The position numbers were made by a program, and so were the translations under genes. Below, one piece after another: positions 48,601 to 59,989 of a stretch of DNA of 64,000 bases. This DNA is from Metopolophium dirhodum (taxonomy: Eukaryota; Arthropoda; Insecta; Hemiptera; Aphididae), in NCBI RefSeq assembly GCF_019925205.1, contig NC_083565.1:35120241-35184240 (forward strand), given 5' to 3'. The notes under the pieces are model-generated. The model saw only the letters and a list, made by a program, of their open reading frames with translations, was not told where the DNA came from and did no database searches. Each line of letters begins with the position of its first letter. Position 1 is the first letter of the stretch.

Positions 48601-50445
48601 TTAATAGTAATATTATCTTTAAATATATAACAATAATCAAATATAATAAATAAAGAAACAAACAAAGAATGAAAGATAATATATCAGTATCATGCATGTA
48701 AACTAGTAGATGTAAGATATGAAAAGCATATTAGTTTTTTCTAAACGAAAGATGAGATAACAATTTGTAATTAATTATTGATAACTGGTATGACTTATAA
48801 TATCCACATGGTGCTTATCACAACGGTTATAGCGATTACAGAGACCCGTACATTTAGTGCATTAATTGTACAAGACATAGACCGTAAGAGACTGATTCGC
48901 ATTTATTTGATTTACCTATTCTGTTATCCTTATAACAAACAATATTTTAAAATATCATTCAACTTAAAATTTTAAGGTTCTTATAAAAAAAAAAAATTTC
49001 TTATAAAAATATATATTTCTTAATATTTTTATATTCCGTTGACGTTTCCGTTCCCGTGACCTTTTTTAGCATTTCTCTTTGAGAGTTCCAACCTTAGACT
49101 TGCTGGATAATAACTTATCGGGCCTTTTTTGATTTATATATTAATAATATAACATTAAATACGCGATTTGACAGCTTTATAAAATTGTTCACTTATTATA
49201 GTCGCTACCGAATTTAGTAAAAATAAATGTTGTAAGTGCTTTGTAATAATTTTGTCTCGGTGAAAAAATTAAAAAGTGAAAATAAAATCAATATTAACTA
49301 TTTAAATAGTTAAATGTATGGTCCACAAGAACACAAGAAAGGAAAACAGTTTATGACAAAATGTGTGAGCCCCTGAACAACACACAGTCATGCATATATA
49401 TTGTCTATGCGGGAACTCCGTAAAACATGAGATGTTTCTATCACGCGAAAGGTTATAAATTATAATATGTAAAAAATGTCGAAAGTATAAATAATGGAAG
49501 TTAAACGTCAATGGAATAATAGTTGATAATTTGGTCATCATATTATAATATATCGTACGAAATAATAAGTAGACTACATTTGCAAATGAAAATATTTACG
49601 AATTAACACCAAGACAACAGGTGTAATAAGTGTTGCCGCGTTGACGCCGTTCAATAATAAAAAAGTCATTCAGCAGATTATTATATTATATTATTAGTTC
49701 ACTACTTTCACAACTAACAGAAATGTTATCGCATTAACTATTTAAGCCATACTGAAAAAGTAGAAAAAATTAAACATATAAAATATCCTCGAAAATTAAT
49801 GTTTAATAATTAATGTAGGTTATAAGGTAGGTACGATTAATTTTGTTTTCTTGTTGACAAGAGTATGATTAAACTTAAACCTATTTTCTAATATACTATC
49901 TTATAATCATTAGTTACATTTTTTAAAGTCAATGTTAAATTAATAAGTAGGTTTATTTTTAAAAAAAACTAGGAAATATCAGACTTTAGTATCAGGCTTC
50001 TAGAGAAAAAACAGGACTTTTTCTGTTTTTGACGATCTATAAAAATACGTGGCTAGCCAATTCAGGCCTACTGAAACAAGTAAAACTAGTTTCGTAAATA
50101 CGCTACCTATCTAAACATTGTGTGCACACCAACACTGGCTGTAACGACTTACCGGTAGTAAACTAGAAGAGTTCTACTAAAAGAATTTTTTTTTACATAA
50201 TAATATAAAAGGATACAATTAACCAGATCTGTAATTGAGTTAAAAGTTTGGTCTTGAGGTGCATTGTAGAATTTGGAAAAGTCTTTCCGTAGGTCGTGAA
50301 ATACGTTGTAGTATTCGGGCAGTTCAATGTCTTTAATGGACGATTCCCGGTGCAAACACTGACGGATTGGAAGCTGTCCATCTGTTACTATTCGAAACAT
50401 AGGTGCTTGAGGTTCGATATTCAGTGACTTTACGTAGGTATCGAA
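21657..50445 (-). CDS. fusilli: ESRP/fusilli splicing regulator, whole visible gene (5' incomplete)
   Basis: Orthologue of epithelial splicing regulatory proteins (Drosophila fusilli), nuclear RNA-binding proteins that set tissue-specific exon choice. Twelve coding exons were found by homology and GT-AG sites: 50,445-50,217; 38,379-38,290; 37,639-37,585; 31,147-31,037; 30,814-30,639; 30,563-30,469; 30,381-30,166; 29,914-29,621; 29,407-29,185; 24,674-24,409; 22,106-22,055; 21,688-21,657. They sum to 1,839 nt, exactly 613 codons with stop, and every junction phase agrees. Order: end of the N-terminal RNase H/DnaQ-like domain (IVTDGQLPIRQ), RRM1 (CVVRARGLPW), RRM2 (VIVRMRGLPY), RRM3 (CIRLRGLPY), then a proline-rich tail. 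An alternative end reads through to 28,493. The first exons (start codon, SDEKE-type segment) are not recognisable in the window. Only sequence evidence supports the isoforms. Confidence 0.9.
22055..22106 (-). CDS. fusilli: ESRP small exon
   Basis: 52 nt between TTTTCAG and GTATGTTTG, encoding WNIDYMQQNPQFCTMNV plus one base. The phase is compatible with both neighbours. No family motif, so the assignment is by position, splice sites and phase. Confidence 0.6.
22608..22856 (+). mobile_element. tRNA-derived SINE
   Basis: The head resembles a tRNA gene with an internal RNA polymerase III promoter: A box TGGTCGAGCGG (22,629-22,639) and B box GGTTCGAATC (22,673-22,682). A unique body and an (AAT)n tail follow. 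The insertion is flanked by a perfect 10-bp duplication AATAGTTTGT (22,598-22,607 and 22,857-22,866). It would be mobilised by a LINE in trans. It lies antisense to the ESRP transcript. Confidence 0.82.
23549..23600. repeat. Solo MITE terminus of the TTAA family
   Basis: TTAAGAGGGCTTCAGTCG closely matches the end of the complete MITE 115 bp to the right. Its partner end was not found. Confidence 0.45.
23665..24068. mobile_element. TTAA-flanked MITE
   Basis: 404 bp with TTAA on both sides (23,661-23,664 and 24,069-24,072) and long inverted ends: GGGGGCTGCAGTCGATGAAA on the left, AGGGGCTCCAGTCGATGAAA on the right read inversely, continuing to GGAATTTGGTTTGACGGA in both. The TTAA flanks suggest piggyBac-type transposition. 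It carries the TTAGATTCTGAGCGAAGCGA box also seen at 6,830. Confidence 0.75.
24409..24674 (-). CDS. fusilli: ESRP proline-rich exon
   Basis: 266 nt between CACACGCAG and GTAAATCC. It encodes GPLMTSPPFPPPTSNYSP, then SGPPPLIGHQPPP, then LYWPYPSPPISPPHQQPA and DMCNLIHSVSE. The YWPYPSPP(V/I)SP-type stretch is characteristic of ESRP/fusilli tails after RRM3. It starts with GC, completing the codon whose G ends the preceding exon at 29,185. GC-rich island in AT-rich intron sequence. Confidence 0.82.
24675..28492 (-). other. ESRP alternative 3' UTR / intron
   Basis: When the donor at 29,185 is used this is intron. When it is not, the part next to 28,492 becomes 3' UTR of the read-through isoform. 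It holds a short hAT-type MITE (25,493-25,657) and a long A-run near 26,850-26,870. The ORFs at 25,745 and 26,281 look like chance. Confidence 0.6.
25493..25657. mobile_element. Short hAT-type MITE
   Basis: 165 bp with 12-bp inverted ends CAGTGGCGCCGA / TCGGCGCCACTG, the common hAT terminus. Flanking 8-mers (CAGCCATG, ATGACCAC) do not match, so the target duplication has decayed or the ends are mis-set. Confidence 0.6.
28493..29184 (-). CDS. fusilli: ESRP read-through extension (alternative C-terminus)
   Basis: If the GTATGT donor at 29,184 is skipped, the RRM3 exon stays open for 230 more residues to TAA. The extension contains SVYAQNLAQTLALQRAAVAA, ten consecutive glutamines, LINLALLTKQQQDMNGG, an asparagine/methionine/proline-rich part, SPQKRSWQQ, a ten-alanine run and SPYLQHPAQFYTI at the end. 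It has coding composition, far more GC than the introns, so it is very likely a genuine alternative tail. Low-complexity Q/A tracts suggest a disordered regulatory region. Confidence 0.78.
29185..29407 (-). CDS. fusilli: ESRP exon: second half of RRM3 and start of tail
   Basis: Begins after CCCCTAG with GHASGEAFIQMNNEGSAAQA (RNP1 region of RRM3), continues to SFGKKQRYIEVFQCSGEDM, then VLTGG and the tail KALLSPPG. The exon ends at CACCTG|GTATGT, phase 1, when spliced to 24,674. Confidence 0.9.
29621..29914 (-). CDS. fusilli: ESRP exon: linker and first half of RRM3
   Basis: 294 nt between TTCTAAG and GTAAGT, phase 0 at both ends. Encodes VLNRAMDPSV, a Thr/Val-rich linker, VPLLPLPQHV and KDCIRLRGLPYEANVEHIL (RNP2 of RRM3) up to GVHMVYNSV. 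Confidence 0.93.
30166..30381 (-). CDS. fusilli: ESRP exon: most of RRM2
   Basis: 216 nt, phase 0 at both ends, between ATATTAG and GTAAAAATG. Encodes ITFFENGEQTCSVMDGEDG, then GRATGDAFVLFADEDDA (RNP1) and RYIELFRSTTAEVQQ, almost identical in pattern to ESRP proteins of other animals. Confidence 0.95.
30469..30563 (-). CDS. fusilli: ESRP exon: start of RRM2
   Basis: 95 nt after TTCTTGCAG. Encodes NSSEAQTFLTKGAQVIVRMR and GLPYDCTAKDV (RNP2 of RRM2), then GTAAGT. Confidence 0.93.
30639..30814 (-). CDS. fusilli: ESRP exon: second half of RRM1
   Basis: 176 nt. Encodes GGVALCLSAHGRRNGEAVVR (RNP1), then HKHHIGSRYIEVYKANGEDF and INVAGG, ending phase 1 before GTATGT. Starts with the last base of a lysine codon shared with the preceding exon. 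Confidence 0.95.
31037..31147 (-). CDS. fusilli: ESRP exon: start of RRM1
   Basis: 111 nt between TTATAG and GTATGTT. Encodes WKNEEVDNNCVVRARGLPWQ, then SSDQDIAKFFRGLNIA, the most conserved RRM1 stretch. Its first base completes the Cys codon of LEPGIC with the previous exon. Confidence 0.95.
31148..37584 (-). other. ESRP intron with CpG-rich patch
   Basis: 6.4-kb intron, AT-rich. A relic hAT-like terminus (CTGGGGTCACCAAATAAT) is at about 31,221. A GC/CpG-richer patch lies at about 33,100-33,560 (GCGATCGCGCGCGCCGCGGCG near 33,500). Poly-A and TTATTA stretches fill the rest. Short ORFs have no coding features. Confidence 0.55.
37522..37567. repeat. (AAT)n microsatellite beside an ESRP donor site
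   Basis: About 15 AAT units with one AAC interruption, 18 nt on the intron side of the exon ending at 37,585. Confidence 0.9.
37585..37639 (-). CDS. fusilli: ESRP exon upstream of RRM1
   Basis: 55 nt between GTTTCAG and GTGAGT. Encodes GHTFNSPEIVQLKLEPGI and two bases of Cys. This matches the family segment just before RRM1 (HRF..PE.V..K.EPG.C). Splice phases 1 and 2 fit both neighbours. Confidence 0.9.
37640..38289 (-). other. Short ESRP intron
   Basis: 650-nt GT-AG intron with a G-run at about 37,878-37,888. No element recognised. The plus-strand ORF at 37,930-38,214 is not supported. Confidence 0.7.
38290..38379 (-). CDS. fusilli: ESRP exon in the N-terminal domain
   Basis: 90 nt between TATTCAG and GTAAGTT. 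Encodes LEITHEIDSQFYVAEVKDMV, then NIVQRLIAD. The pattern (V.DMV.I...LI) fits the segment between the exonuclease-like domain and RRM1 in ESRPs. Phase 1 at both ends. Confidence 0.85.
38380..50216 (-). other. Long ESRP intron
   Basis: 11.8 kb of AT-rich DNA. A probable old hAT-like insertion with a G-run lies at about 46,400-46,570 (right end CAGTAGTGTATTTGATTC on the minus strand). A (TA)n stretch lies at 48,247-48,264. No nested gene could be supported. Confidence 0.6.
46396..46580. mobile_element. Possible degraded hAT-like element with G-run
   Basis: GTTTAAGGGGGGGGGGGG followed by CTAGGGGCCATGGCCCCCTA at the left, and a mirrored GGGGGGAGGGGGTGCAATAT near the right end, which closes CAGTAGTGTATTTG. 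No target duplication was identified. Confidence 0.35.
50217..50445 (-). CDS. fusilli: ESRP exon: N-terminal RNase H/DnaQ-like domain
   Basis: 229 nt between TTTTTCTAG and GTATCC. Encodes FDTYVKSLNIEPQAPMFRIV, then TDGQLPIRQCLHRE, then LPEYYNVFHDLRKDFSKFY and SITDLVN. TDGQL.(I/V)RQ and FDLRK(E/D)F-type motifs are diagnostic of ESRPs. Using the donor after AATT gives DLVNYLEIT across the junction, which resembles the family. The ATG at 50,400 is internal, not the start. Confidence 0.88.
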
Positions 50446-51225
50446 CTAGAAAAATAAAATAAACACAGTTAGAAAAAAAATCGAATTATTAGTGATTGGT
50501 GTGTAGGTATAATAATATTTTGGCAAAGGAGTAATAATATATTATGCGTATTTTCAAATTCTAGATTGCATGTTGTGACAACCAAATAATATAAAATATT
50601 CGTATAAAAATTCTTCCAATTACTCTATACATAATATTAATTTATTATATTAAAGTTTATTTTGTATTTATCGTTACTAACTATATAGGCGTATTTGATA
50701 GGAGAGGGGTATTCGGTAACATAATAACATTAATCCAAGTACTGAACACTCTATAGTCTATACGGCATTCACGTGTTTATAGTTAAAATTTAATTCTATG
50801 TATTCATATGACTTCCATTGATTTAATATAAATTATAAATCTAATACTATAGCAAAAGTTTTTAAAAATATAAGACTATAAATAAGAAACATGGTTTTTG
50901 AAAAAAAAATATGTTCAGTATAAAAATTAATTTATATTTATACTAACAGAATGATAATTGCTAATTTTAGTATAAAAAATAGGTAATATAATGTGTACAT
51001 TGTACATAGGAATTAGGAGTAATTTAATTTAATTTTGTATTTGTAAGTGAGTACTAGCTACTAGTTGGGAACTTTGTATTCAATTTTTAATTTTTTTGAC
51101 TGTTTATTGACATTTAAAAAAATTTAAACTTAAAATATCTATAATATATACAGTACAAAAAGAATCAAAATATTTTGAAAAATGTATCATGCGTAGAAAA
51201 TTCGAATATAAATTTTTTTTTTTTT

Positions 51226-51326
51226 TTATTATGTTAATATTTTAATTATATTATATTATTGTTATTCTATACAAATATATTGTGAACTGGACTTTTGTCC
51301 GTATTAATAAATAAATAAATAAATAA
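51226..51326 (+). repeat. LINE 3' tail, second copy
   Basis: TATACAAATAT then TTGTGAACTGGACTTTTGTC and CGTATTAATAAATAAATAAA closely match the 3' end at 12,268-12,320, differing mainly in AATTGGATA versus AACTGGACT. Severely 5'-truncated. Confidence 0.7.
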
Positions 51327-53137
51327 GCATTGGGTTTTGAGTTACATCAATAAAACAAAATCAAATTGGTCAGGATTGCGTAAAAACTCCGGTTTTTCCT
51401 TGATTTTTTTTTGTTGATCCTGGATATTTTGAAAATTACTGGGTATTTTTGTCCCCCCCCCCCCCTAAAAGTACTGAGTAGAGTATTAGACCCAAGTTTC
51501 TACTAGAAAACACCCCAAAAATTGACAATCCAAGCATTTGTACTGCCTCAAAAGGTGATGAAAGCCAGAAAAAACAACACTTAATTTTAAAATCAACATA
51601 TTCATATTTTCATCACTCTACTCAAAATCTAAAATAAATATAATTTTGTGTTATACCTACATTTTAATGAATATGACTATGTATAAATAATATAAGTAAT
51701 AATTATTATTTAAATGGCATATATTATATTTATAATATAATTGAATATACATTAAAACTATACTAAATAAATGGATGGTAAAAGGTATTCAATTTTAAAT
51801 TTTGTTTTAGCTAAAATATCTATCCTTTTAGGTAATGGATCACGTAATATACCATTATACAAGTCCAACATTAAATTTCCCAAAAGTACACTTCTGCTAC
51901 GTACACGATTTTTTATTTTGAGATAATAAACTTGTTTCGATTTTATTCAAACCCAATTTATTTTATTTTATTTTTATAAATGTGCCATAGCGAGACGGTG
52001 ACCATTATATTATAAAAGTATATAATTTTTATATAGGTACCTATATTAAACATAAGTAGTTTTTTTGTGATTCCGTACTGGTTTACTTATTAATGCGTCT
52101 AAAAATGGATAAAATATTTGTTTTTTTTTGCTGGCGTTGTTCGAAATGTAATTCGGTTTAAATATTGCATAACATGAGAAAGCGCAGTTATAAATAATAT
52201 CTTTACTATATAAAAATATTTCATACAATCATCCCTTTGTCAAATCCTTACACTCAGGCATGTAGGTATACTAACCTAAATAAAAAACAAATGCACAGTT
52301 ACAAAAGCCTGTCTCTTATTCCACGAAACTTCAAGAAAATTTCTAACAAAATATTGCTCCTTTCATCTTGAATTGTCCAGAAAGTTTGAAGTAATTATCA
52401 TAAGACCACACAAAATTAATATCACATAGTTTCTTAATAGCAAAAGAGGACATCCCAATAAACACTTCATGGGGGTTTTTATATCAACATTATTATTATG
52501 TTTTAAATACATACTCCATAAATAATGTCCTCTTGCACTTTATTCAATAGTAAAAATGGTAAATTAATATTAATATTTACCTACCTAAGCATTACAATTA
52601 TTATTAACTATTATTTAGGTTGTAGGTACATTCTTTTAGAATGGATTATTTTTCTAATAAGTGAAAATCCTAGATTCGAGGAATATAAATCACTTATTTT
52701 AAATTACTCAAAACAAAAATAACGAAAATTAAGAGACAGGCATGAAGAGATATTAAGTGTAATCCCTAGGTGAAAAATTAAAGAAAGATTATTCTTAAGT
52801 AAGAAAAATGTTCGTAAAATTATTCAATTTGGCAGTCTAAAGGACGAGCTGCGTGTGATTTAGCAATGTCCATGTCATTCGGTTGTTCCTGTGGGAAAAT
52901 TTAGGGAGCAAGTGTGACACGAGATTTTCAAAAACGAAATTTAATTTATTGGCGAGCCAACCCCAAAGTGGGTTTTGATTTGACGGCTTCCGGTTGACTA
53001 TTTGATTGGACCAATGAATATGCAACGTTGTCGATTACAATCGCACAGCAGGCAGTAAAACAAAACGTGGAAAAAATAAGCCACATGAAAAAAAATATAG
53101 ATAACTGGTCCACACAATAATACAGTGTAAATATACA

Positions 53138-53145
<8 letters not shown>

Positions 53146-53179
<34 letters not shown>
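53146..53179. repeat. (AAT)n microsatellite
   Basis: About eleven units. On the minus strand it gives the poly-isoleucine and poly-tyrosine runs of overlapping false ORFs. Confidence 0.9.
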
Positions 53180-53181
<2 letters not shown>

Positions 53182-53339
53182 CAACAAGACAAGCCGAGTG
53201 GGAATCAATGGGCTCTGACGTTTTTGCGCAGACTTTACTCATGATTGCTAGTACAACTACTCCTCTTTTCAATGGCACAGACCGGCCATTGAACCGCACT
53301 GCACAGCAGTATTATATATTATTATTATATATTATATTA

Positions 53340-53420
53340 TTATACGTCTCTGTGTATATATAAAGGCTGGTGCGAGCGGAGAGAGAAAACCATCTCGCCC
53401 ACCAATCCGCCATACTACGT
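53340..53420 (+). promoter_or_regulatory. Candidate core promoter
   Basis: TATATATAAAG at 53,353-53,363 is followed at once by a GC-richer stretch (GGCTGGTGCGAGCGGAGAGA). Looks like a TATA-type promoter but no downstream gene was identified on the plus strand. Could be chance. Confidence 0.22.
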
Positions 53421-56400
53421 AATACGTATTATGTGTTGTCGACTGTTGTAATATTATAACGACAGTAATGCGGTTTATGAGCAATATATTTATGTTGACT
53501 CCTTATTATTGTCTTCTCTAGTCCAATAGAAAAATTCTACGAGTGTGTGTGTGATGCAAACTAAATCAAAACGTGGACACCAAAATATAAATGTATTATA
53601 TTATATTATCTTCCGAGATTTTATTATCAATGTTAGCAACTCGCCGCAAAGTGAATGGTTCTAAATTGATATATCAGACAAAAATTGATTATTATATTAT
53701 ATGTACCTTGACCGGTTTTATATTGAGATGTGTTATCAAAGTCTGTTATAAAAATACGTTTTTTTTTCTATATTTAAAACTTAATACTCAAAAAATATAT
53801 TTATCAAAATCAAAGCACGCAAGCATTATTATCGACTATAATAATAATATAACGACCATATACACTACAGGTTTTAAATAATTAATGCAGCACATGTTGT
53901 ACAGCTTTTCAATTTTCTAAGTCCTAAACGGTGACGTAGTCCCGTCCATTTATGGGCCGGTCGGTCGCAGCCATTTGAACGGACATCCAAATACACGTAC
54001 ACGTACTATAATATGATATGTCCCCCTAAATGCGGTCTTACGTGACCTGTCATCTCCTCGGTACATAGCCAAAATCAAGGACTGGAAAGCGAAAGGTATA
54101 AACCAATCTCCGGACAATACACGATATCGTATATAGTGGCCATTATACATATACTTATGCTGTATTATTATTATTATAATAAAACTATATTTCTAGATCG
54201 AGGACACGTTGCACTTGAATAAGTACTCAAAGTGATCCACTGCATACAATTTGACACGTTTTAATATAATTTGTTTTGTGCCTATAGGCCATATACGTCC
54301 TATACGTACGCATTTAATAAACATAACTAGTTTTAATAATGGTCTAAATTTGTTGTTTTTGTTTAAATTTGTTACCAGTATAGTTTGTTCGAATATTATA
54401 ATTTGAAATTGTATGGTTTTAATTAAGATATAATAGTATATATTTCAGCAGGTCTATATAAGCAACAGAAAACGTATGTTGAATATTATTTGACTATTAA
54501 TATACCTATAATTATATTAAAATAGCAAAATAGAATTTACTAAATCGTACAAATTACAATATGTGAAAACTAAAAATATAAATAACCACTTTTCTAGTTT
54601 TTATGATATAAAATATGTGTAATGTTGTCAAGGATAGTGAGGTTCAGGTTTATATATCAATATACAATTAGGTATTATAATTTATTTACACATTTCACTT
54701 CATTACCACTATCTCATTCATTTTCGTTTAAGGAGGGTCACAGAAATATGCATTTCTTTTTAAAAATTGTTAGTTATTGAAATGGTATACTTAACGTTAG
54801 TTTAAAGTACATACAATTATGAAATTATGAGTGTACACGCGTGTGAACCAGACCGAGGGACCAAGGATGTTATAAGTTATAACGTATATATAGTCCAAAG
54901 ACGACGTTGGCCGAACCGAATTACGAATTCACCACACCACAATAGTGGCGAGGCCGTAAATTGGTACAATGACCTTCCGGTGGTGCCAGCAGAAAGTGTT
55001 TAAAATTTTTTTCCTAGACACTTGCGTAGAAAATGATTTCTTTTATGCCAAAAAACCTAATTCAAAGTTAATAGGTACACATATAATATACAAAGGTATT
55101 GATAGTTTCTAGGGATGATTTTTTTTAATTTGTCACAGTGCAAATGCACAAATGCATAAATCAAACATAATATAATATTTTTACAACCATCGATAAGTTA
55201 TCAATTATCCGATGATTTAATAAAATTGATCGATGTGTTATACGCATTGACATGTATTAATTATAAACTGTGTATAGTGTTTGTACACGACACGGAATTA
55301 AATTGGAATTAATTTCGATAAAAAGCATTCAAAATTATACACAACATAAATATACGCAATAAATGACATGCATAAAAGAACAATAAAACTGTATACGGTT
55401 AAAGGATTTGCGTTCAAGTCTCCCGGGGTCAATAAGTTAAATTTTGTCGCTAGGTACATACGGAATACATTATTTGAATTTGATAGAATATCCTAAATAT
55501 GAATTATACGTCGAGTTCAACTATATACCACAGTATGTATAGGTATACTAACAGTAAGTAACATATACAAAGGGCAAATTCGTTTCCGGTCAAATTACCA
55601 AAATATGAGACAGATATAATATAATATTATACAATATATGACGTGTTTCGACGGATGTACCAAACGAAAACCGACGTAATAAATATTTTCATACACAGCT
55701 CACGTTTTAGTGTAGGTATCTATGTATGTGTATAATTTTTTTTTATTACTATTTTGAAGGTACAATTTACGTTTATGTACGTTGGTCCTTAGTAGTATTT
55801 TGTACAATCTAAAACCCATACCTAGGCCTACCTTTCACTGTAGACGTATGAATATAATGTATGTGGCTGTCATGACTAGAGAAGTCTTATGATAAAAAAA
55901 AAAACCGCGAAAGGTTTTACCGTCATTCCACTTATACGTCACACATTAATATATCGCAGCTATTGTATAATATACTATATAATATAATATACGTACACGG
56001 TACACACATTTTATATATGAATATGTATTATACAACCCTTTAACCGCCCACAAGTCATATAAAATAGGGAAGGTAGAACCGTTGTTCCGTAACTGGTTCC
56101 CACATTAAAATTTCAATATGCAAATTGTTCAGGGATTTAAAAAATCGGGGTTCTCCTCTTGGAACAGGTCCTTAATGCGTTATAATTACACGCTGCTGCA
56201 GGATGTTCAAACAGGTGTTCGAACAGCTCAACATCAACAGTTTTAAAAAAATGCATCATTTACCGGTTTAACTTTTTTTTTACGGAAATAATCATCTTAT
56301 CGTTCACACGTTATTACCAAAAATAAACATAGTTTATAAATTCGTTAGGAATTTTTGCTAGGCGATTAATTATTATATACGAATATGCAATAGTACCTAT

Positions 56401-58358
56401 TTAGAAAATTGATGCTAAATAACCTATAACGTATAAGCGTCGACGTTAAGATGTCCCTAAATCTGAATTCAAAAAAATTGACTCGTCGACGCTACGTGAT
56501 AGATATTTTATTATTTTACTACCCATAGCGTGGTATTTATGTTATTAAGTATTAGCATAATTTAAAATTCTGCGACGAGCTAATTTCTCAGGTATGGCCA
56601 ATAACACGTCTATACATATAATATTAACAATTTGATAAAAAAAAAAATTGTTCTATAGTTATAGTCACAATAAATATTGGATTATAGTTTTTGTGAAAGT
56701 ATTAGGTATCCGTCGTCGTAAGACTTATCTGCAGTGTCATCCGAAAGGAGAATCTGCGTCCTATGGTTGTTAGTTTATAATTACCTAAGTTTATTTTTTA
56801 CAATTTTCGTGGTATATTTATTTAAAATATGTGAATCCTACCTATAATATATACCTTAAAATATGATAGTTTTTTAAAAACATCTGTGGCCAGTATTACT
56901 CACTGACCTATAGAATTCGGCCTCTATTTTCCCATATAGTGTTGAAGTACAGCGAATAGCATAATAATATAATATAGCCTATTGAAAAAGCAATTATTGT
57001 CTATTTTAAGTATTGAGTAAGACATAATATAATGTTCAAATTTAAATCTAAACGGAAAGTTGCAAACATAATTAATTTCAGGTTCAAGATTTTTAGTTAG
57101 TTGATATACCTGTTTATTCACGAATTTACGTAAACCTATAATTGTCAACTGTTAATCTAATTTTTTTTTTACTTTAAATAAGACAGGAATTTCACAGAGA
57201 CAGGTTTGTTTGTTTAGCTTGTGTGAATTACAACTCATTTTTTAAAATTAATTTACTATATATAAAGAACCTACAATGTGTATAATACGTGCCATGTAAA
57301 ACCATTATGTAAAAGGGTACATTGTAACACCAAGTTACGATCTGTCTTAGATATCCTTTCTTGGTTTCAAATGTGTGGAAATTCTACTGTTTATACTATA
57401 TTTTTGGCGATATTACCCATAAAATCTAAACCAGTCAGACAATTCTTAACCATCATGTAACAACAACAATAATACAACATATAGGTATAATATTATTCTT
57501 TTGAAATGCGCAAGTTTTAGATATTTAACAAAATTGGAATATTATATTAACATAAAAAATATTATATTTATTGTAATTGGTTACATAATAATGTGATATA
57601 AAACAAGAGGTGGTATACTTAAAAAAAATATCAAACATGTAATTATAATGCAATAGGAATATTAATTAATTATTAATTTTTAAATTTTTGACTTAAATAT
57701 GTTTGGGATAGATACAAGACTTTTTGTTTTTGACCTGATTTTTTGTAAGGTTTTCGTTGTCATGGTTGCTTACATTAACAAAAACATATTTATGATTCAT
57801 GGATATTCTTCGTAGAAGAAAAATGTTGAGTATAGCGTGCTATGGTTTTTAAATTATATTTCAGATCCACACTAAAAATAGTAAAATATATATATTATGG
57901 TTCACATACAATAGCATGCTAACTATTACTGGTACCCTATAGATAAATCATATTTGGTGCCCCTAAACAACATGACATTTGATATCATTCCAATACAGGG
58001 AAGCTAAGGTTCATCAATTTAAACCTCCACCAAAACCACTCAGTATTTGCTCCTCGTGAAAACTTTTTTATCTTGGAAAATTGAAGCACAATTCTACGTT
58101 GTTCATGTCATAATTTTATATTATCATTTATCAATATGAACAATGACTATTGTTCAAAATTAATCAGATAACACATTCATTTTTTAACTAAACAAATGAT
58201 TTATAACTTTTTTAATCAAATTAATTTTATTTTCAGTATAATGTTTCGAAATAAATTTAGTTATGTTTAGTAAGAGGTAGCATATCAACAGTGTATATAA
58301 ACATTTTATATTATATTACATTTTATTATTTTATACTCGTATTATGAAAATACTTAGC

Positions 58359-58359
<1 letters not shown>

Positions 58360-58391
<32 letters not shown>
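58360..58391. repeat. (AAT)n microsatellite
   Basis: About ten units. Confidence 0.9.
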
Positions 58392-58479
58392 CTATAATAG
58401 TTATAAACTTAAACAAACGGTTTTTAATATAGTTATAAGTTTTTAAAAAAACAGAAACTAGACTTGTCCAACTTCCTGA

Positions 58480-58880
58480 CAACTTTATCTTCAATACATA
58501 ATAATTGATATAGAGCAGATAACTTTTCGCTGGCTAATGATGACCGTAAATGGATATTAACTCTTTTTAATACATAAAAAGACTTTTTTCTGCATTAGAT
58601 TATTAAAATAATATGGCATATAAATTTATATTATTAAGGCAATTCAACATCAGGGAAGGTTGTGCTTAAGGACGCATCATTCCTATTTTCGTATTTTTGT
58701 AGTAAATTATTTTTTTTAATGAATAATTGTCCCACCAAATTCTACTAAGAAATCCTCTAAATAAATATTCGTTAGCTTGAAGCTCTTTAATTTGTTTTTA
58801 GACGGCTCTATTGATTTGATCATTTTTGTCGGAAAATAGTCTAAATTTGTAGGTAAATGGACAATATTGGTCCCCTAGAA
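58480..58880 (-). pseudogene. Decayed hAT transposase C-terminus
   Basis: Minus-strand translation gives fragments SNAEKSLFM, then after a frameshift LKRVNIHLRSSLASEKLSAL and YQLLCIEDKVVRKLDKS, the hAT dimerisation-domain pattern (SNAEKSFS.LK.....LR). Upstream, ELQANEYLFRGFLSRI is open but stops interrupt the frame. A fossil, not related to the neighbouring host gene. Confidence 0.5.
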
Positions 58881-59989
58881 ATTAACGTAATAACTACATG
58901 GAGAAATAGATATTATATAGGTTTTTTGCAGCATTTAAAAATGTTAAAATATAACAAATGCAGTATTTCACCAGTCAAGGCACATTTTTAAATTATAGAT
59001 AAATAGATAGGATATGCATTTTAATCGATAATATATTATAACTACCTACCCAACTATGTTTATCAAACTAATTTGAAATATATCGCACGATTCGTATTGT
59101 TCAGTATTAAATAATATAATTATGACGGAAGCCAATAACAGTCTGCATACAGCGTATTTTCACGAGGACCAATATTGACTTAAATCTAAATTTGTATATG
59201 CCACTTTTGTTTTATTTGTAGTTGAACAGTAACGCTCCGTTATGAGAATAAATGTTTCGTTATTAATCTCTAATTCGCCATTATTACCTCCTCGATATTT
59301 CTGTAAATTATGTTTTAAGAATGACGAGGTACTAGCAATTATTTTTTATTATTATTGTATCGTTATAACGGAACTTGAACCGTAAACAATGCTAATACCT
59401 TATACTATATGTACATAATGTATATAAAACGTTTCGAATCGGAGTCCTCAACCGACAACTGGAACAAAATCGTTAAACTGTACTTGCCGCTTTTATTAGG
59501 GCACTTTGTGCATGGCTTCTCTACCGACCTACTCGTCATTATACCACCAAGGACCAGGAGGAAGGGAATAAATAAATTTGATAATTTTTCCTGAAAACCT
59601 AAACACCTTGATCAACCGAAACCGAATCGACCGAAACCGTCGTGGCGAATGGTGCAGCAGATGATAATGATATGATGATGGCCGATAGGAGTACAGTACA
59701 CTATATACAATATAACAATAGGTATGCCTATATATATAATATATATTATAATAAAAATAATAACATAATAACAATAGTCAATAAATATATCATATACTAT
59801 TATACCTTTACAGTGCAAATGTAGTCAAAATAATAACTATACCTATACCACTAAAAATTTTACGATTTAATAAGAGTACATCTGTATCCTAGACGGCGAG
59901 AAAGAGATAAAGTATAAATTAAACTAAGATTTTTACAGTTTTCACATACCAATAATAAATACATTTATTAGTGGTAAAAAGGAAATTGG

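Noticed and set aside
52946..53299. 117-codon minus ORF with poly-isoleucine run
   Set aside because: The run is the translation of an AAT microsatellite and the rest has no features.
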